In this document: in pieces, positions 32,701-35,645 of the stretch | Position numbering within the stretch: the stretch's first letter is position 1 | How the letters are laid out: each line of letters opens with the position of its first letter | From: JAVBQJ01 sp031549115 | GTDB taxonomy: Bacteria > Verrucomicrobiota > Lentisphaeria > Victivallales > Victivallaceae | Assembly: GCA_031549115.1 (NCBI GenBank) | Contig: JAVBQJ010000090.1 | Location: 1 to 35,645 of the forward strand | Direction of reading: 5' to 3' | DNA: 35,645 nucleotides | Made by a program: the position numbers and the translations under genes | The notes under the pieces: generated by a model | What the model saw: only the letters and a program-made list of their open reading frames with translations | Database searches by the model: none | Told to the model about the DNA's origin: nothing

Positions 32701-33148
32701 AGGCCGCCGGATAGGTGTTGAGCAACGCATTGCGCTGAAACGGCGCGGCGGCGACCGGATGGATTTCATATCCATCCCAGAACTGTTCGGCGTCCGCCGG
32801 CAACGCCACCCGCAGCGACGGCTCGAAGCGCAACTCCTGCGACGTCGGATTGGTAAAGCGGAAGCGCCACAGCAGCGCACCGGAACGAATTTCCGTTTCG
32901 GACGCGACCCGCAACCCGTCGGCATACACTCCCGGCGCGGTTTCCGGAACGGCCTTGCCGGTCAAACCGGCGGTGAGGACGAAATCCACGGTAAATGCGG
33001 CGCCGCCGGCCGTGACCGCGGCACTCCTGGCGGCGGCGTCTGTCCGCCACGCGGCTTCGACCGCCGGAAGCGGCGCCGTTTCGGCGCACGCGCTTCCGGT
33101 CCAAGCCAATGCCGCCAACGCCAATATACGAAAACGAATCGATGTCAT
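29702..33148 (-). CDS. Large exported protein with C-terminal CBM9-like domain
   Basis: The start at 33148 (1148 residues) lies two bases after the previous stop (TGA-AC-ATG) and begins a signal peptide (MTSIRFRILALAALAWTGSACA). Residues ~20-220 look like a beta-sandwich. Residues ~230-620 are rich in Tyr, Trp and acidic residues (GRVGMSWSYTYYRKQGDFYG, LDYFLPGWSYDSKGRF) and may be a catalytic barrel, but I do not recognise the family. The final ~200 residues are a CBM9-like domain (TPAAPVIDGDLSDAVWEKAAVVEDF, NLYFAIKCHEPRMDRI, GDDFEIRLAPG, GWTAEAVIPLASVGLKPG), which in other proteins binds sugar ends. It likely acts outside the cell on a glycan together with the GH39-like enzyme encoded just upstream. 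Confidence 0.75.
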   Translation of the reverse strand: MTSIRFRILALAALAWTGSACAETAPLPAVEAAWRTDAAARSAAVTAGGAAFTVDFVLTAGLTGKAVPETAPGVYADGLRVASETEIRSGALLWRFRFTNPTSQELRFEPSLRVALPADAEQFWDGYEIHPVAAAPFQRNALLNTYPAACILTGSAGLGFGLAPSPATSYLESGVDAGGNAYYATRIALPPQQSCEITFVVFSFHGNYRQFDAMNRYQELFPEAFSYRPGVDERLVNGQFNSSHYEGILTGSINSPMKVKYCGQGRVGMSWSYTYYRKQGDFYGHAACWEDLSPVTQQRLAGRKYKTENELNVDDREEMHRDRNARFRANDFRANTLNGIYIFNTIDKDVIEKNGFQKYVYPLMKGQSAYQGWALGYDLSGHLFAWASPLEAVYKRDIPPLLTENEMSAISYDGFIDIDRPTSIGQNDVYRGELDYFLPGWSYDSKGRFIRNSRYIQEHCDYFHSLKKGDRTLGVWSNVWFANPLIAFKPDAYLYENFDPTRLYGEMYEMFVRGLYFRGNRPAYIHNIDYETQLSRYLAWEKMTPHQLRLAEEDYVRDEIALFYQSNLMPVWKLILSHRDIYAEIPFLTELSERGFYPPCPVRGADIVDKVRYGKGLNGLLVLTNRERKPVTVTQTIDNGYFGDFSVVPFWYRGGKTLVSRLRGAETDFTCEAGIRENVLIATPVALKPAPQTTVTAESSMTLDPYEKVLNCTFTSDRTTEAELFYNVDAHFERYRAEWNGAAVEPGAKVTLTGGEPAHFRLVLRSELFREPVAELMRFPFRQAAVVIPEGADERLRGCAQMIEDNLRCGLDHAEVATVAAIPAGQPAIVLAEGKSGVWLENGDLIVSGPDSFRIQQNAWHLLRLMERYYPGVNMSWMPVMESDEFRARMENGLQTPFAIENFTESVDWKTFLKSNDETTATVPFGYSTEVTVPMTPAAPVIDGDLSDAVWEKAAVVEDFRIVNSQESAKLKNRVQLLYDRDNLYFAIKCHEPRMDRIADNFTEHDSPLWEGDDFEIRLAPGIDAEERAPYPFYMFAVSPSGVQAEMLNFAHTVEARNAQRVLGDDWQDAVTGAEWNGAWQVKTKKTADGWTAEAVIPLASVGLKPGERVRILLGRSAKTLPEDSCWPLVVNGNFNNSAAFGSLDWQE

Positions 33149-33150
33149 GT

Positions 33151-34563
33151 TCAACCTTGCTTTTTGTAACCTTTTACCCACAGGACGGCCGACGCGGCGT
33201 ATACCGGGACGGTGATGACGCCGCCGGGGCGGCGCACCTCCAGGAGCCGCGTCAGATCGTGGGTGTCGTCGACCAGATCCACGGTGACATATTCCAGTTC
33301 TTCGGGGTGATCGAATTCAATGGCGACGTCGCGTTCGCCATAATTGTAAATGCTGGCCAGTGCGGCGCAGTCGCCCGCGTCATTGCGCGCGGCGAGAACC
33401 CGGAACGCGTATTCGATGCGGTCGGAATCCGGCGGCGCGGACTTTTCCGGCGTATGCCGGATTTGCACCGCCAGCCGCTCCGGGTAGTCTGCCGCCAGCT
33501 CTCCAAATGCCTTCATGCCGTAATACGACTTCCCCGGACACATGGTCACCGGCAGGAACAAACCGAAGTCGGTACCGGTAACCGTGTACAAATACCCCAT
33601 ATCCACCGGCAGATCCTGCCAGTAAATCAGGCAACCGGTGATGAAAGCGGCGGCGTTGGCGTCCTTCATCGCCGCCAGCACCTCCATTTTGCACTCCGGC
33701 GTCTCCCGCATCCGAGCGAAGCCGTTGCGCGGCAGGTACGACCACTCGGTGCAATGCAGCTCCGTTTGTGCGAAGCCCTTGCCGTCCAGATACGCCCGGA
33801 TGTCCCGGACGCAATCGGCGACCCACTCCATATCCGAAGCGTAAAAGTGAATGCTGTAAAAATCCAGCGGCAGATTGCGCGCCGCACACAAATCGATGAA
33901 TTCCTTGCCGTAATAACGTCCTTCGGCGGACTCCACCCACTGACAATTCGACGGTCCGCCGATTTTGAGCTGCGGGAAACGCCGCTTCAGTTCGGTCGCG
34001 GCGGCGGCATAGAATTCGTAATAGCTCTCGACCGGGGCATCCCACATCGTATGCAGATGACGCCCCTCCCCGGATATGCCCTCCGCCTCGTTCCAGATTT
34101 CCCAGTATTGGATATCGTGATGAAAGCCGTCGGCCCACCCTTCGTTGTAATGGCGGATGATGTGCGAAACGATATCGATCCATTTGGCACTGTCGGCGGG
34201 CGGATCGATCACATATTTGTTGTAGCTGTGATCGATGCTGACGCCCAGGCGGTAAAAGATCCGGGTGCCGCAGGCCAGACAGTTGGCGATGTAATCGTCG
34301 GTGGCTTTGAAGTTGTAATTGCGCGGATCGTCGGCATCGGCGTGGAACAGGGGAAAAATCATCGGCACATCCACCAGATTCAGTCCGGGATTTTCCAACG
34401 GCGCATCATGCAGCCGGGTGATGGGCAAACGCAGCTCCGCGAATTCCCGGCGGATGTCCTGCCCGATATTTTCAAATGCCAACGGCGGCGCCAGACAGCC
34501 GCCGTTCACCGCCTTGACCCGGCCATTTGCGCGATGCTGATGCAGCGTAATGTGCGTACTCAT
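33151..34563 (-). CDS. GH39-like glycoside hydrolase (clan GH-A)
   Basis: This 470-residue TIM-barrel enzyme has no signal peptide. The acid/base Glu is in YWEIWNEAEG (Glu159) and the probable nucleophile in HCTEWSYL (Glu273), the spacing and motifs expected of clan A enzymes such as GH39 beta-xylosidases and iduronidases. A small C-terminal beta domain (ASIYNYGERDVAIEFDHPEELEYVTVDLVDD) follows. GGAG lies 6 bases before the ATG. It is 27 bases after the pseudopilin gene and couples to the CBM9 protein gene. The sugar specificity is not readable, and an assignment to a neighbouring GH-A family is possible. Confidence 0.8.
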   Translation of the reverse strand: MSTHITLHQHRANGRVKAVNGGCLAPPLAFENIGQDIRREFAELRLPITRLHDAPLENPGLNLVDVPMIFPLFHADADDPRNYNFKATDDYIANCLACGTRIFYRLGVSIDHSYNKYVIDPPADSAKWIDIVSHIIRHYNEGWADGFHHDIQYWEIWNEAEGISGEGRHLHTMWDAPVESYYEFYAAAATELKRRFPQLKIGGPSNCQWVESAEGRYYGKEFIDLCAARNLPLDFYSIHFYASDMEWVADCVRDIRAYLDGKGFAQTELHCTEWSYLPRNGFARMRETPECKMEVLAAMKDANAAAFITGCLIYWQDLPVDMGYLYTVTGTDFGLFLPVTMCPGKSYYGMKAFGELAADYPERLAVQIRHTPEKSAPPDSDRIEYAFRVLAARNDAGDCAALASIYNYGERDVAIEFDHPEELEYVTVDLVDDTHDLTRLLEVRRPGGVITVPVYAASAVLWVKGYKKQG

Positions 34564-34590
34564 GATTTTCTCCAGGTAGATTGCGCGGGC

Positions 34591-35325
34591 TCAGTAACCG
34601 AATCTGCCGCCGGACCATTCGGGGGCGAACAATCCGGGACCGCCGGGCCACCGGCTCTTCAACGCGGCATATTCTTCACTCAAGCTGGCCCGCTTGCTTT
34701 CGGCGTGGCCGTCGACGAAAACGATGTTGACGGCGCTGCCGTGGCGCGCATCCGGCGAACCGCACCCTTCGCCCGGCATCCAGTAGCTCGGCACATAATA
34801 CCAACCTTCGCCGTTCGATGAGGCCAACAGGTAATCCTTGCGCGAATCCATCGCCAGGTAGCAGACACTCGACTGCGGAATTTCCGAAATTTTCGCCGAC
34901 GCCGACTTGGCGGGGCCGCCCATATCCGGCACACTGCCGTTGACGAAAAAGTAGTTGGCCCCATACCCCGGGCTCAGCGTGGTCGCACTGTAACTTCCCA
35001 GCTGGTTGGAGGCCGCCAGCGACGGGCAGACGAAACTCGCATACGGGACATATTGCAGCCCGGCCAATCCGTCGACCCAGGTGGTGCCCCACGGATCACC
35101 GCTGTGGATCGAAGTATTCTTGTCCAGCAGCAGCGACGGAAAGTGGTCGTTGTAATCGCCGGTGTACATGGTTTCACCCAGCCCGACCTGTTTGAGGTTG
35201 TTCAAACATTTCGTCTTTTGCGCCGCGGCGCGAGCCTTCGACAAGGCGGGAAGCAGCATGCTGGCCAGAATCGCGATGATCGCGATCACAACCAGCAACT
35301 CTATCAGTGTAAAATGCCGTTTCAT
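34591..35325 (-). CDS. Pseudopilin-like protein with H-X9-DG motif (third)
   Basis: This 244-residue protein starts MKRHFTLIELLVVIAIIA, with His before the conserved Phe rather than Gly. The long hydrophobic helix is followed by SMLLPALSKARAAAQKTKCLNNLKQVGL, as in the two copies at 4905 and 5679, and by an H-X9-DG motif (ARHGSAVNIVFVDGHAES). The remainder differs from the tandem pair. It is the first gene behind a strong promoter with a perfect palindromic operator and is followed closely by the GH39-like gene, so it is co-regulated with sugar-degrading enzymes. The ribosome binding site is AGAGG. Confidence 0.88.
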   Translation of the reverse strand: MKRHFTLIELLVVIAIIAILASMLLPALSKARAAAQKTKCLNNLKQVGLGETMYTGDYNDHFPSLLLDKNTSIHSGDPWGTTWVDGLAGLQYVPYASFVCPSLAASNQLGSYSATTLSPGYGANYFFVNGSVPDMGGPAKSASAKISEIPQSSVCYLAMDSRKDYLLASSNGEGWYYVPSYWMPGEGCGSPDARHGSAVNIVFVDGHAESKRASLSEEYAALKSRWPGGPGLFAPEWSGGRFGY

Positions 35326-35362
35326 CTGGTTTCCTCTCTCCGGTAAAGGTGTTGTTTAAAAC

Positions 35363-35382
35363 TTAACGAAGCGCTTCGTTAA
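35363..35382. promoter_or_regulatory. Perfect 20-bp palindromic operator
   Basis: TTAACGAAGCGCTTCGTTAA is a perfect palindrome just downstream of the -10 box of the pseudopilin promoter, covering the expected start site. A symmetrical site of this size fits a LacI-family repressor. It does not resemble the operators found beside either LacI gene in the window, so the regulator may be encoded elsewhere. Confidence 0.8.
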
Positions 35383-35385
35383 TTA

Positions 35386-35413
35386 ATTATAGCAAACTTT
35401 GCCGGAAAGTCAA
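35386..35413 (-). promoter_or_regulatory. Promoter of the pseudopilin-glycosidase operon
   Basis: On the minus strand, TTGACT (35413-35408) and TATAAT (35391-35386) are separated by 16 bases. It lies about 60 bases before the pseudopilin start and should drive the minus-strand operon that includes the GH39-like and CBM9 genes. Confidence 0.8.
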
Positions 35414-35464
35414 TATGCAATATGAAAATTTTCACGATAATTCGCAATTCTTTCGGTGAGCATG

Positions 35465-35558
35465 CGGGGAACATGTGGAGGGCTGCTCGCCCTCCACGCC
35501 ACCCCGGCAGGGTCACCGACCCTGCACCTCTGCTGCGGATGCCTGCGGCATCCTCCGC
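35465..35558. repeat. Hairpin-rich intergenic block at the window end
   Basis: Three strong stem-loops lie end to end in the last ~320 gene-free bases: GTGGAGGGC-tgctc-GCCCTCCAC (35475-35497), enclosed by CGGGG/CCCCG (35465-35469 with 35502-35506); GCAGGGTC-acc-GACCCTGC (35507-35525); GGATGCC-tgc-GGCATCC (35537-35553) with extra flanking pairs. A T-run follows at about 35563. The sequence is unrelated to repeat copies A-C. I see no gene in 35414-35645. Confidence 0.7.
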
Positions 35559-35645
35559 GACCATTTTTTACGGGGGGAGCGTTGGTTGCCGCGTCGAACC
35601 GGCCAGACCACCACAAAAGCCGCCCTCTCTGCCGGCAATACACGT

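Noticed and set aside
31415..33169. 584-aa frame (and a 527-aa one at 29708-31291) antisense to the CBM9 protein gene
   Set aside because: No start signals or motifs; the minus-strand frame has a signal peptide and a CBM9-like domain.
33109..34821. 570-aa plus-strand frame antisense to the GH39-like gene
   Set aside because: Runs across two real genes and an intergenic boundary; no family features.

Overview
The window looks like a chromosomal segment of a Lentisphaerota bacterium (Victivallis-like, gut or aquatic). The evidence is GC-rich carbohydrate-active genes, several pseudopilin-type proteins whose N-terminus reads FTLIELLVVIAIIAILASMLLPALSKAR-like and whose C-terminus carries an H-X9-DG motif, and families (DUF4838, DUF5054, CBM9-like, two GH78-type rhamnosidases) typical of that phylum. 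This assignment is inferred from recognised families only; no rRNA, tRNA or CRISPR array is seen.

Layout. (1) 51-1343: a DDE transposase on the minus strand. (2) 1510-3560: a compact three-gene RiPP-like cluster with a 53-aa precursor-like peptide, a radical SAM/SPASM protein and an HPr-kinase-like protein, translationally coupled. (3) 3720-11864: a GntR/LacI-type hybrid regulator behind a near-consensus promoter, then two tandem pseudopilins and three exported proteins: a metallophosphoesterase with a PQQ-like propeller, an endonuclease/exonuclease/phosphatase-fold protein and a DUF4838 protein. (4) 11975-14022: a DUF3626 protein divergent from an exported SGNH hydrolase. (5) 14418-19399, minus strand: LacI regulator, Gfo/Idh/MocA oxidoreductase and a GH78 rhamnosidase-like enzyme. 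(6) 19665-23885: a YtrA-like GntR regulator, two membrane proteins and an ABC ATPase with overlapping start/stop codons, then a TetR regulator. (7) 35325-23895, minus strand: pseudopilin, GH39-like glycosidase, a large CBM9-containing exported protein, a DUF5054 (GH38-like) protein, a LacI regulator and a second GH78 enzyme.

Most of the window is a set of regulated glycan-degradation loci, each built around a one-component sugar-type regulator (GntR/LacI or LacI), hydrolases and, in two of them, pseudopilins at the head of the operon. Several promoter-operator pairs can be read directly, at 3653, 13166, 19401-19492, 27158-27205 and 35363-35413.

The two most interesting signals are the RiPP-like cluster at 1510-3560 and a repeat family in three intergenic regions (14039, 18015/18084, 29434). 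Each repeat copy is a string of hairpins, and bases in opposite arms change together between copies, which implies selection on structure. A separate 166-bp foldback element with exact 13-bp terminal inverted repeats (27211-27376) sits across the 3' end of the DUF5054 gene and supplies its last 45 residues. A fourth hairpin-rich intergenic block lies at 35465-35558.
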